From Candidatus Saccharimonadota bacterium (GTDB lineage Bacteria; Patescibacteriota; Saccharimonadia; Saccharimonadales; UBA4665), in assembly GCA_028289245.1 (NCBI GenBank), contig JAQGGT010000004.1:62001-126000 (forward strand): 64,000 bases of DNA, given 5' to 3'. The notes beneath the pieces are model-generated. The model had not been told where the DNA came from. It saw only the letters and a list, made by a program, of their open reading frames with translations, and searched no databases. Positions 18,178-25,306 of the stretch are shown piece by piece; position 1 is the stretch's first letter, and each line of letters opens with the position of its first letter. The position numbers and the translations under genes are program-made.

Positions 18178-18276
18178 TCACCGTCCGATCGTGTAGTAGT
18201 ACACATGGCGGTCGAAGCTTTTCTGGCTGCCCTGGGTGTACCGGAAGCTGGTGAACGGTGAAGTTGCGATTTTCAT
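18178..18276 (-). CDS. Possible 32-residue small protein or leader peptide
   Basis: Frame starting at an ATG preceded by AGGAATTCCT, ending five bases before the start of the membrane protein. The residues are polar with many aromatics (TSFRYTQGS, VYYYTIGR). The GGAATTCC just before its start resembles the GGAGAATTCC before the start of the other island membrane protein at 21388, which supports it being translated. Could equally be a regulatory leader frame. Confidence 0.35.
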   Translation of the reverse strand: MKIATSPFTSFRYTQGSQKSFDRHVYYYTIGR

Positions 18277-18302
18277 AGGAATTCCTATCGTAGTAGTTAC
18301 GG

Positions 18303-18343
18303 CGAACGGTAAGCCGGGCGGCCGAGGCTCGGCTTACCGTTCG
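18303..18343. other. Perfect 14-bp inverted repeat in 5' leader
   Basis: CGAACGGTAAGCCG (18303-18316) and CGGCTTACCGTTCG (18330-18343) with a 13-base GC-rich loop. It lies between the minus-strand promoter and the membrane protein gene, so it would form a very stable hairpin in the leader RNA. No T-run follows on either strand, so it is not a standard terminator. Confidence 0.75.
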
Positions 18344-18402
18344 TCGCAACACTTCTGCTTGTCAAAGGGCATTCGGAACCGCATGGCTCAACGAATCGTG
18401 AA

Positions 18403-18431
18403 ATTATAACATTTTATAGTGTTAACAGCAA
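18403..18431 (-). promoter_or_regulatory. Minus-strand promoter of the island membrane protein
   Basis: On the minus strand: TTGCTG (18431-18426), a 17-nt spacer and consensus TATAAT (18408-18403). A second TATAAT (18438-18433) with a weaker -35 lies behind it. Confidence 0.7.
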
Positions 18432-18441
18432 GATTATAACA

Positions 18442-18470
18442 TTGACCTCATGAGGTAAAAACAGTATAAT
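18442..18470 (+). promoter_or_regulatory. Consensus promoter with palindromic operator, DGQQR operon
   Basis: TTGACC (18442-18447), a 17-nt spacer and TATAAT (18465-18470). The perfect 12-bp palindrome ACCTCATGAGGT (18445-18456) sits between the -35 and -10 boxes, where a bound repressor would block RNA polymerase. It also lies just behind the divergent minus-strand promoter, so one regulator could control both directions. About 136 bases of untranslated leader follow before the ATG at 18607. Confidence 0.75.
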
Positions 18471-18606
18471 AATTTTTGCTCACCAGTGGAGTACTGTCTC
18501 ATATATAGACGTTTAAACCACTACCGAGTAGCAGTTTAACAATTCATTCGAAATGAGTACTATCCCGACTAAGGGTGCGACTCACAACCGAGAGGAACCA
18601 GCCACC

Positions 18607-19707
18607 ATGGCTGCAACCGAAGGAACGACCAAGTCCAAGATCAAGATCGTCAACTCGGCGCTCGATGACCACGAGGGCGACATCGTCCTGCGCGGCATCA
18701 TCGACCCCAACTGCCTTCCGCAGCTGCTGTACGCCAAGTACCAGCGCGAGATGCTGTCGGCTGCCAAGATCAAGGCGCTCGTCGAGGCCCACCGGGCTGG
18801 CGACCGCGTGCCGGACATCGAGCTCGGCATGCGTGGCCACAAGTACCAGGAGCGCAAGGTCGGAGGCAAGGATGTCGTCTACCTCGAAGACGAGGTCTAC
18901 GTCGTCGACGGCCAGCAGCGCGTCAGGTCGGCTATCCAGCTGATGCAGCTCGAACCGCAGGCCCGCCCGCACATCGGCGTCGTGGTCCACTTCGGCACCA
19001 ACGAGCCCTGGGAGCGTGCCCGCTTCAAGGTCCTCAACCTCGGCCAGACCAAGCTGTCCAGCAACGTCACGTTGCGCAACCTGGCCGAAGATCTCGAGGT
19101 GATGAAGGCCATCCTCAGCCTGACGACGAACAACAAGACGTTCGTCATGAACGGCCGGGTCTGCTGGAACCAGTCGATGATCCGCGGTCAGCTGATGACG
19201 GCCGTCGCTTTCGACCGGATCGTCGGCATGCTGCACAGTCACGCCGGCTCCGGCCTCAGCACCGATGCGGTCGAGCTGGCGCACAACCTCCAGAAGATCA
19301 TGGAGAACGTCGGCAAGCCGGTGTTTCTGGCCAACATCCGCACCTACTTCGACATCGTCGACCGGTGCTACGGGGTCCAGAACGTCCAGTACAAGGCCGG
19401 CGCTAACCAGCTCAAGCTGACCTTCTCCTTGGCCTTGGCCAAGTTGTTCAGCCAGCACTTGAACTTCTGGAAGCAGGACCGCCTGGAGGTGGACGAGACG
19501 ACCATCAAGAAGCTGGCCGGTTTCGCCATTTACGACCCGCAGGTCACCAACCTGTCGTCATCCAGCGGCATGGCCGGCAACATGCTGTTCCAGCTGCTGG
19601 TCGAGCACGTCAACTCCGGTCGGCGCACCGGCAGGCTCAAGCCTCGCAGCTACACCGAGCCGCTCGTTCTCGAAGACGAGAGCAGCAGTCTCGATGGCGA
19701 GGACTAG
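18607..19707 (+). CDS. DGQQR-motif protein (DndB/ParB-like fold family)
   Basis: A 366-residue protein from the ATG at 18607, chosen over 18553 because GAGAGG precedes it. The motif VVDGQQRVRSAIQL (DGQQR at 101-105) is the hallmark of the DGQHR group, which includes DndB, the regulator of DNA phosphorothioation genes, and distant ParB/Srx-like nucleases and NTPases. A second conserved-looking block is KVLNLGQTKLSSN. No Dnd or other modification genes are in the window, so a lone regulatory or partition role is more likely than DndB function. Codon use (GTC, CTC, GAC, AAG heavy) differs from most neighbours, which suggests transfer or very strong translational selection. Confidence 0.75.
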   Translation: MAATEGTTKSKIKIVNSALDDHEGDIVLRGIIDPNCLPQLLYAKYQREMLSAAKIKALVEAHRAGDRVPDIELGMRGHKYQERKVGGKDVVYLEDEVYVVDGQQRVRSAIQLMQLEPQARPHIGVVVHFGTNEPWERARFKVLNLGQTKLSSNVTLRNLAEDLEVMKAILSLTTNNKTFVMNGRVCWNQSMIRGQLMTAVAFDRIVGMLHSHAGSGLSTDAVELAHNLQKIMENVGKPVFLANIRTYFDIVDRCYGVQNVQYKAGANQLKLTFSLALAKLFSQHLNFWKQDRLEVDETTIKKLAGFAIYDPQVTNLSSSSGMAGNMLFQLLVEHVNSGRRTGRLKPRSYTEPLVLEDESSSLDGED

Positions 19708-19709
19708 CC

Positions 19710-20612
19710 ATGAAGGGCAAGAGCGGATCAACCGCCGAATGCCTGGCTGACCTCGCTCGGCGCTACTCGTTGGCTGAGGCCACCGATCTGCTTGTCGATT
19801 TCGCATCCAGCGACAAGAAGACAGTCGAACGGTGGTTCACTGGCACCAATTTGCCCCAGGGCGAGCGCTTGTTACAGGTTCGCTGCTTTCTTTGGCTTGC
19901 CCGGTACGAGCCTCGCGAGTTCATGAGCATGCCCCCGCTGAACAGGCGGTTTGCCCTGCTGTTAGCGCTAGGCGTGGTGCCATTCGATGATGTCATCGTG
20001 GCTCTCGGTTACAGCGGACACAATGGTCTCTACGACATCGTGCTTCGCGGTCGGGACACTATGCCGACGCGTCGTCACCAGCTGAACCGTCTGGTCGAGA
20101 ATCACTTCGACGAGATTGAGCAGCGGAAGGGTGAGTGGCGTGACAAGATCAAACAGCTGAAGGAGATCCTTCCGCTGGCTGATCCAACGCAGGAAGTCGC
20201 GGTCAGCCCCGAGCCGACCCCGATCGCCGACCTGCCGGCCGTCAAGTCCCCTGCACCCAGCACCCCGCCTGAGCCTGTCGCCAGCGAAACCCCCTCTTCC
20301 AAGAGGAATCGCCGGCGTCGTCGTTCACGAGGTGCTGTACTGCTGCAGTCTGACGCCACCGGAACGGTGACCCTGTCAGGACCTGCAGCTGCGCCGCCGC
20401 AGCTCGAGCCGCCCGCTTTGTCGCCGGAAGCTTCCGCCGACTTGGCCAACGCTCGCATGCTGTCGCACCTGCTCCTGGCGGCGGATGAACTCATCCCCCG
20501 TTTGCTCGAGTCCGAGGACGCGATGCAGCTGTTTCAGCGGCGTTTCGCGGCCAATCGGTTGCTTGCCCTCCGGGCTTTCGCGGACCGGGCTCTGCCGGCC
20601 CCGACGGAGTAG
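19710..20612 (+). CDS. Putative DNA-binding protein paired with DGQQR protein
   Basis: A 300-residue protein starting two bases after the DGQQR gene, so translationally coupled. Residues about 15-60 (SLAEATDLLVDF, KKTVERWFTGTNLPQGERL) look like a helix-turn-helix domain. A helical region follows to about 150, then a Pro/Ala/Ser-rich linker containing the basic block KRNRRRRRSRG, then a helical C-terminal domain (from about 245). The build suits a protein that binds DNA at one end and a partner at the other. It is the best local candidate to bind the ACCTCATGAGGT operator. No named family recognised. A 24-codon frame (20622-20696) follows it but has weak support. Confidence 0.65.
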   Translation: MKGKSGSTAECLADLARRYSLAEATDLLVDFASSDKKTVERWFTGTNLPQGERLLQVRCFLWLARYEPREFMSMPPLNRRFALLLALGVVPFDDVIVALGYSGHNGLYDIVLRGRDTMPTRRHQLNRLVENHFDEIEQRKGEWRDKIKQLKEILPLADPTQEVAVSPEPTPIADLPAVKSPAPSTPPEPVASETPSSKRNRRRRRSRGAVLLQSDATGTVTLSGPAAAPPQLEPPALSPEASADLANARMLSHLLLAADELIPRLLESEDAMQLFQRRFAANRLLALRAFADRALPAPTE

Positions 20613-20794
20613 CTCTATCGAATGAACTGGCATCCTGCCATCACAAGTCCTGATCTCCAGGCCATGGTGAGGATTTCCGAGTACGGACAGATTTGAGTCG
20701 CAGCCAGCGATTCGTCTTTCCCGAAAGAAATCCGCACCATGTAGTTTCTACAAATGTGTGTTTGTACTGACGAGTTGGAAACAACGAAAAACTA

Positions 20795-20822
20795 AAAAAG
20801 ACCCCAGTGATGGGGTCTTTTT
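20795..20822 (+). terminator. Intrinsic terminator of the DGQQR operon
   Basis: AAAAAGACCCC (20795-20805), six-base loop, GGGGTCTTTTT (20812-20822). The stem is symmetrical in A and T tracts, so it can end transcription from both directions. Confidence 0.9.
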
Positions 20823-20826
20823 ACGT

Positions 20827-20935
20827 TTCGTTTCGCCGTTATGCGGCTTATCAATACGACGATTGTATTCGTAGACGAACAAGACAAGCAAGAGATAGGA
20901 GAAAACTCATGGGAGACCCATGCCACCTACGTACC
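20827..20935 (+). repeat. Structured direct repeat, copy B
   Basis: The second copy of the element at 17621, starting right after the operon terminator. Conserved first hairpin (GCCG-TTATG-CGGC), identical core with TTCG-TAGA-CGAA, and a last hairpin CATGGG-AGA-CCCATG whose stem differs from copy A but still pairs. AGGAG followed seven bases later by ATG (20909) opens a 46-codon frame. Relative to the minus-strand membrane protein, copy B lies about 115 bases past its stop codon, much as copy A does for the other membrane protein. Confidence 0.7.
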
Positions 20936-21049
20936 TGCAGAGTCTGGTTCGCCGTAGGTGCTCAGCCCGACAGCCACGAGGTCAGCTTGCTGCCGGCGTG
21001 GGCGGTACGAGTGCGTGGTGGGTATGTCTGTTCCATGATGTGCTCCTGA
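20909..21049 (+). CDS. Possible 46-residue cysteine-containing small protein
   Basis: ATG with AGGAG seven bases upstream. The frame has four cysteines in two pairs (PCHLRTCRVW near the start, CSMMCS at the end), which could bind a metal. It ends next to the stop codon of the converging membrane protein. The same ribosome-binding site in repeat copy A leads to only a six-codon frame, so the protein may be incidental to the RNA element. Confidence 0.35.
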   Translation: MGDPCHLRTCRVWFAVGAQPDSHEVSLLPAWAVRVRGGYVCSMMCS

Positions 21050-21388
21050 CTAGACGCTGTTGAGGTACCAGTTCATGAGGTAGAGCATGCCGACGAACAG
21101 GCCGATCACCAGCAGCAGGGTGCTGCTGTACATGAGTACCGCTCGCCGCTGGAAAAAAATCATGCACCAAACGGTGTAGCTGATGAAGTAGCCCGCCAAG
21201 CAGCACCAGGCGATGAGGCGCCGCGTGTCAACGCTGGTCACACCCTGAAGGCTTGCCCCCATGATGATGAACAGCATGCACCAGATGAGGAGGCCAAACA
21301 GCATCCCCTCGCCGGGTCCCACGAGGCGTGGGCGATTGCGTCGCCGACTGAAGTCGGAGCGCTGGTCGTCCCAGTAGGTCTCGGGCAT
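21050..21388 (-). CDS. Small membrane protein of the island, second type
   Basis: A 112-residue protein from the ATG at 21388 (GGAG seven bases before it; a longer reading to 21421 is less likely). The N-terminus is polar and basic (MPETYWDDQRSDFSRRRNRP), followed by about four hydrophobic spans, one containing WCMLFIIMG and another WCCLAGYFISYTVWC. Not assigned. It has its own promoter (21451-21479) and a structured repeat past its 3' end, mirroring the 17756-18172 gene. The two may be paralogs that have diverged. Confidence 0.65.
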   Translation of the reverse strand: MPETYWDDQRSDFSRRRNRPRLVGPGEGMLFGLLIWCMLFIIMGASLQGVTSVDTRRLIAWCCLAGYFISYTVWCMIFFQRRAVLMYSSTLLLVIGLFVGMLYLMNWYLNSV

Positions 21389-21450
21389 GGAATTCTCCAA
21401 TCTTTGCTTGTCGAGGTGCATCCGGAGTAAAACTCTACGAACTGAGCAGA

Positions 21451-21479
21451 ACTATAAAACAAATATGCTTAAATTTCAA
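21451..21479 (-). promoter_or_regulatory. Minus-strand promoter of the second island membrane protein
   Basis: On the minus strand: TTGAAA (21479-21474), a 17-nt spacer and TATAGT (21456-21451), about 60 bases before the ATG. Confidence 0.7.
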
Positions 21480-21532
21480 CTAGTGGCCCGCTCGCTTAGC
21501 AAAACTACGGCAGGCGGCGACCCCAAGGTACG

Positions 21533-21925
21533 CTAGCGCAGATCGCCGGGATAGGCCATCAGCCAGCTGCCGTAGTGACTAGTGGTATCAGTAAAGCGCA
21601 AGCAGTCTGCCGTGCGGGCAACTTCTAGGTGCCGCCGGCTGACATACGGGCCGAGCCGTAACAGCGGCGTGACACTGCGGCCAATTAATACCGGCTCGTC
21701 AGTAAGGATAAAGTCGATCTCGGCTCCCTGAGCGGCCGGTGTGATATTTTGTAACCGGTAAGTGGCAGTGTCGAGCTGGCTAAGTCGCAGCATATCGTGG
21801 CCAAGTTTTACCAGCAGGTCGTGGGCAGGCGAGACTATCTGGCTGCGCTCCGGTTGAGCGGCCAGATCTACTTCTGTAAAAAGCCCAAGCATCGGCTCAG
21901 TGGCCTGCCTATCAACAAACATCAT
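21533..21925 (-). CDS. FHA-domain-like protein
   Basis: A 130-residue protein. The C-terminal two thirds carry the forkhead-associated pattern: LIGRSVTPLLRL (G82, R83), VSRRHLEV (S96, R97, H99), then FTDTTSHYGSWL (G119). FHA domains bind phosphothreonine peptides, so it may read out a Ser/Thr kinase signal. The first 60 residues are not recognised. No kinase or phosphatase gene is adjacent. Confidence 0.75.
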   Translation of the reverse strand: MMFVDRQATEPMLGLFTEVDLAAQPERSQIVSPAHDLLVKLGHDMLRLSQLDTATYRLQNITPAAQGAEIDFILTDEPVLIGRSVTPLLRLGPYVSRRHLEVARTADCLRFTDTTSHYGSWLMAYPGDLR

Positions 21926-21969
21926 AAAACAACCATACTACAATTATGACAGATAACAATAATTATGGC

Positions 21970-23343
21970 CTAGGTATCGGTTTCGATATAGATCGAACAG
22001 ATGTCTTGGCCGCAGGCCAGCGCCGTGGCATTGTTGGTGATCCAGTTTTTATGCAGTAACAGCGTACTACTCTGGGGCACGACGGTCGCCGCACCGGTCA
22101 GGGTACCGCTGGTAGTGGCGCCGGTCGATATATTAGTGACCTGGTAGTAGTAGGTGTTGGCCGTTTGGCACGGCGCAAAGATAGCGAGCTCATAGGCGGT
22201 GGTGCTCAGCGTGCCGGCTGGGAAGTTAGCCGCACCCAGAGCGATCGACGTCTGAGCCGTAGAGCCGCCGTAAACAAGGTAGAGTTGAGTGGCGTCGGTG
22301 GACAGTTGCGCCACGCCAATCTGGTTAAGTAGCGTAGAGGGTTCGACGTTGGTAGCCGCAGACGTGCTGGAGCTGAGACCTACAAAGCTGCGTTCGCCTG
22401 ATACGGCGGCGGCATCAGAAGGCACCCAGCGGACTACGTAGTAAAAGCCTGAGCCATCACCAGTAGCTGCGCCCGTCCCGCAGGTAAACTGCCCGACAGA
22501 CATTCTGCCTTCGGCCAGTGACCCGGCCGTAGCCGCAGTGACAAACCCCAACCGCCGCATGCGCTGAGCCAAGTTGGTAACGGCAACCGTACGGGCCGTA
22601 AGCGTACCGGCGATGGTGAGAGCCAGAAAGCCAAAGACACCCGGTACGGCATTGGAGTTACCCGAGGGGTTGAAGTAGCCAATCTTATTACGAGCTAACA
22701 ATGGTTGCAGGCTGGTGGTTTCCATACCGCTAGCGCCAGCTTGGGCCAGGAAGGTGCGGTTGGCGTTAGTCTTGGCGAAGATTGTGGTCCAGCCAGCGCT
22801 CGTGCCGGTGGGAGAAGTCGTCACGCCTTTGATGTCGATGCTCGGCGTCGTGCCATTGAGCGTCACGGTTTGTGTGCTTTTGTCCCACTGGAGGTTGGTA
22901 TCGCCGGCTAGGCCGGTGCCGCCGTCATTAAATTGGATTTCTTTGTCGGCACCGGCAGCACTGATCTGGCTGGCCTGCAAAATGTTACCGACACTGTTAA
23001 TAACCGTCCAGGAGTTCTCGCCATACTGCAGGGTGTGGCCCGCTTGCAGAGCCACCGAAACCATAATACGCACGGTGGCGCTGTTCTTAAGGCGAACGGT
23101 GACGGTGGCCGCCGCTGTGTCGGCGTTATAAATTGTCATGCTCTTGACTTGGCGTTGGGTGCTAGCAGCCGGCGCTGCTACAACCGTTACGGCGGTGGTT
23201 CCAGTAGTAATGGTGTCGCTACTGGCCGGCACGAAGGTGCTGCTGGTCATGTCGGCATAGGTAGCAAAAATCGGCAGCTGGTTTGCGGCCGGTGCTGCCG
23301 TTAAAACGACTTCGATGGTCTTGCTGGTAGTATCAAGAATCAT
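21970..23343 (-). CDS. Tail-fibre/adhesin-like repetitive beta protein
   Basis: A 457-residue Thr/Ser/Ala/Gly-rich protein of mostly short beta strands without a signal peptide. The middle (KEIQFNDGGTGLAGDTNLQWD) resembles the segment before the trimeric fibre region of phage tail fibres, and the C-terminal half looks like a globular receptor-binding knob. It follows a small LPTPG protein gene by 14 bases. The pair could be a phage-derived fibre or part of a surface or contractile-injection structure; no sheath or baseplate genes are in the window, so function is open. Confidence 0.6.
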   Translation of the reverse strand: MILDTTSKTIEVVLTAAPAANQLPIFATYADMTSSTFVPASSDTITTGTTAVTVVAAPAASTQRQVKSMTIYNADTAAATVTVRLKNSATVRIMVSVALQAGHTLQYGENSWTVINSVGNILQASQISAAGADKEIQFNDGGTGLAGDTNLQWDKSTQTVTLNGTTPSIDIKGVTTSPTGTSAGWTTIFAKTNANRTFLAQAGASGMETTSLQPLLARNKIGYFNPSGNSNAVPGVFGFLALTIAGTLTARTVAVTNLAQRMRRLGFVTAATAGSLAEGRMSVGQFTCGTGAATGDGSGFYYVVRWVPSDAAAVSGERSFVGLSSSTSAATNVEPSTLLNQIGVAQLSTDATQLYLVYGGSTAQTSIALGAANFPAGTLSTTAYELAIFAPCQTANTYYYQVTNISTGATTSGTLTGAATVVPQSSTLLLHKNWITNNATALACGQDICSIYIETDT

Positions 23344-23357
23344 TATCTAAAGTCCTA

Positions 23358-23735
23358 TTAAAGTCCTAGTGAAACCCTCGCCATAGTTTGAGCATGGGTC
23401 ATACCCGTACCGGCGCCGGGAGCTGCAATGGGTTTCCATATGCTATTAGTATTGTCCCAGGTAAGAACGTCGCCAGCAGCTGGAGTTGCACTGCTCACCG
23501 GTCGTCCCTGGAGCCCGGTGACATTTGGGAGTAATGCTGTGCCGCCGAGGTCCGTGACAAGTTTAACCAGACCAGCCTGGCTAGTGGTGGCCAGGTTCAT
23601 GTTAGTGGTGCTGGTGTAGGAGTTAGTGGCTGTGGTAACCAATGTGCCGTCAGCGTTGTGCGCCTGCTGCAAATAATCGTTCAGCAGAGTACCCCAGTTG
23701 TTGGAATCAGCTCCAGGGGTTGGCAAACGTGACAT
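23358..23735 (-). CDS. LPTPG-type tail-associated protein
   Basis: A 125-residue protein from the ATG at 23735 with GGAGG six bases upstream. It opens with SRLPTPGADSNNWGTLLND, then DYLQQAHNADGTL, a start typical of proteins found before phage tail fibre and collar proteins and in many Saccharibacteria and Actinobacteria surface proteins. The rest is Thr-rich. It is probably the attachment end for the fibre-like protein encoded immediately downstream. Confidence 0.65.
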   Translation of the reverse strand: MSRLPTPGADSNNWGTLLNDYLQQAHNADGTLVTTATNSYTSTTNMNLATTSQAGLVKLVTDLGGTALLPNVTGLQGRPVSSATPAAGDVLTWDNTNSIWKPIAAPGAGTGMTHAQTMARVSLGL

Positions 23736-23934
23736 CAAACTCCTCCAATTTGTTCTACCACCTCCCGAGCGCTAGAACTTAATAAACTCTTATTGATGAT
23801 AGCATGAGCTTTATGGCTCTGACAACTTTTGTCCTGTGTAATTATCTACTATAGTGTTTGATTTTTGGATGACATGCGCTACAATCATCATTAGTGCAAG
23901 TAAACACAAAACAATCTAAAAAAACGGTATAAAA

Positions 23935-24549
23935 ATGCTCCTACCACGTACCTCAGTTCCGGCTCTCAGGATTACCTCATTTATTACAGTGATCGGTATG
24001 TTGATGGTCTTAGCTACTGCCATTGCCTCGGCTAGTACGACTACCACGACTATTAGCTCCACGGTTGCCGGAGTGATCAGCCTCTTGACATCCAGCGGCA
24101 CGGTCAACGTCAATGTTACTCCTACCGCCTCTGGTGCACAGACTATTTCCAGTGATACGGTTACTGTCAGCACTAGTGATTCCTCGGGCTACACCCTGCA
24201 GCTTGCCGAAAATGCGGCTAGCTCGGCGATGGTATCCGGCGGAAACTCGATTCCTGGTATAGCTGGCTCGCAAGCTTCGCCGGTTGCCTTGACTGCCAAT
24301 ACCTGGGGCTACCGTGTCGATGGCATCGGCGGTTTTGGCGCCGGCCCGACTACCACCCAGTCTAGTATTGCCCTTTCTGCGGCAAAATTCGCGCCAGTAC
24401 CAGCCACGGCTTCACCGAATACGATTAAGACGACCGCCAGTACCGCCAGCAATGATACCACCAGCGTCTGGTACTCGGTGGCCGCCAGCACCGCGCAGCC
24501 GTCGGGCACCTATACAAACACCGTAATTTATACAGCAACGGCCAATTAG
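23935..24549 (+). CDS. Exported beta-rich surface protein, WxL-like paralog 1
   Basis: A 204-residue protein with an N-terminal signal region (hydrophobic core about 18-33, ending IASAS). The mature part is a repeat-poor Thr/Ser beta protein with blocks shared by two nearby paralogs: VNVNVTPTASGAQTI, SDTVTVSTSDSSGYTLQL, NTWGYRVDGIGGFGAGPT and a final SGTYTNTVIYTATAN. The C-terminal GTYT-T(V/I)-YTA pattern resembles the last strand of WxL cell-wall-binding domains. No sortase motif or C-terminal membrane helix is present, so it would be non-covalently held at the surface or released. Confidence 0.75.
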   Translation: MLLPRTSVPALRITSFITVIGMLMVLATAIASASTTTTTISSTVAGVISLLTSSGTVNVNVTPTASGAQTISSDTVTVSTSDSSGYTLQLAENAASSAMVSGGNSIPGIAGSQASPVALTANTWGYRVDGIGGFGAGPTTTQSSIALSAAKFAPVPATASPNTIKTTASTASNDTTSVWYSVAASTAQPSGTYTNTVIYTATAN

Positions 24550-24703
24550 CTTTTTGTCTTCCCTGTTCCCACCCTCAAAAACATTAAATAAATTGTTGAT
24601 ATTTCTACAATACTTTTTCACTCGCATTTCTAAAGCCTCATGCTATGCTTATGCTTAGTTATATAAATACTTCACTACCAAAAGTATCCGGAGGAAAACA
24701 AGA

Positions 24704-25300
24704 ATGAAACAAATAAAAGCAATTGCAGCAACCGTTGCAGGCGTGCTGGTTATGGTCAGTGGAACGGCAGTTGTCTCTGCCATCACTACTACCACAACCA
24801 TTAGTTCTGTGGTGAGTCCGGTCATTACGCTCTTTAGTAGCAATGGTACTGTCAACATTAACGCCTTGCCGACCGGCGGTGGTGTCCAGACCATCGCCAG
24901 TGATACGGTCACCGTTAGTACCAACGACGCATCCGGCTACACGCTCCAGCTTAATGAGACGAGTGGCTCTAGTGCCTTAGTATCGGGTGGCAATTCAATT
25001 CCTGCTACTGCCGGTACGTTTGGTACGCCGATTCCAGAGGCTGTTAATACCTGGGGTTACCGGGTTGATAGCCTCGGCACCTTTGGTGCTGGTCCGACCA
25101 ACAGCGCGTCTAACGCAGCAATTAGTGGCTCTATCAAGTTCGCAGCCGTTCCGGCCACTGCTTCACCGCAAACACTCAAGACAACCGCAACCACTGCCAG
25201 TAGCGATACGACTGCGGTTTGGTACGGAGTTGCCGTCAATACTACACAAGCCTCTGGTACCTATACTAACGGCGTAACCTACACTGCGACTGCTAATTAG
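24704..25300 (+). CDS. Exported beta-rich surface protein, WxL-like paralog 2
   Basis: A 198-residue protein with GGAGG nine bases before the ATG and a clean signal peptide (residues 1-25, ending VSA). It is collinear with paralog 1: TTTTTISSVVSPVI, SDTVTVSTNDASGYTLQL, NTWGYRVDSLGTFGAGPT, and the end SGTYTNGVTYTATAN. Six bases before the DUF916-like gene, so the two are co-transcribed. Presumably part of the cell coat or an adhesin layer. Confidence 0.8.
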   Translation: MKQIKAIAATVAGVLVMVSGTAVVSAITTTTTISSVVSPVITLFSSNGTVNINALPTGGGVQTIASDTVTVSTNDASGYTLQLNETSGSSALVSGGNSIPATAGTFGTPIPEAVNTWGYRVDSLGTFGAGPTNSASNAAISGSIKFAAVPATASPQTLKTTATTASSDTTAVWYGVAVNTTQASGTYTNGVTYTATAN

Positions 25301-25306
25301 TGTAAA

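Noticed and set aside
17729-18196. 155-codon plus-strand frame starting MTHRCLACS opposite the island membrane protein
   Set aside because: It is antisense to a gene with a good promoter and clear membrane spans; its hydrophilic composition is what the complement of hydrophobic codons gives.
18544-19458. 304-codon minus-strand frame under the DGQQR gene
   Set aside because: Antisense shadow rich in Asp/Val/Leu typical of complemented GTC/GAC codons; the plus-strand gene has promoter, RBS and a conserved motif.
18607-19707. DndB of a DNA phosphorothioation system
   Set aside because: Only the DGQQR motif is shared and no dndA, dndC, dndD or dndE gene is in the window.
20622-20696. 24-codon frame after the second DGQQR-operon gene
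   Set aside because: Weak, distant ribosome-binding site and no distinctive composition; may be chance.
17621-20826. Transposon or integron bounded by the two direct repeats
   Set aside because: The copies are about 85% similar with covarying stems rather than identical, there is no recombinase gene, and no short target duplication was seen.
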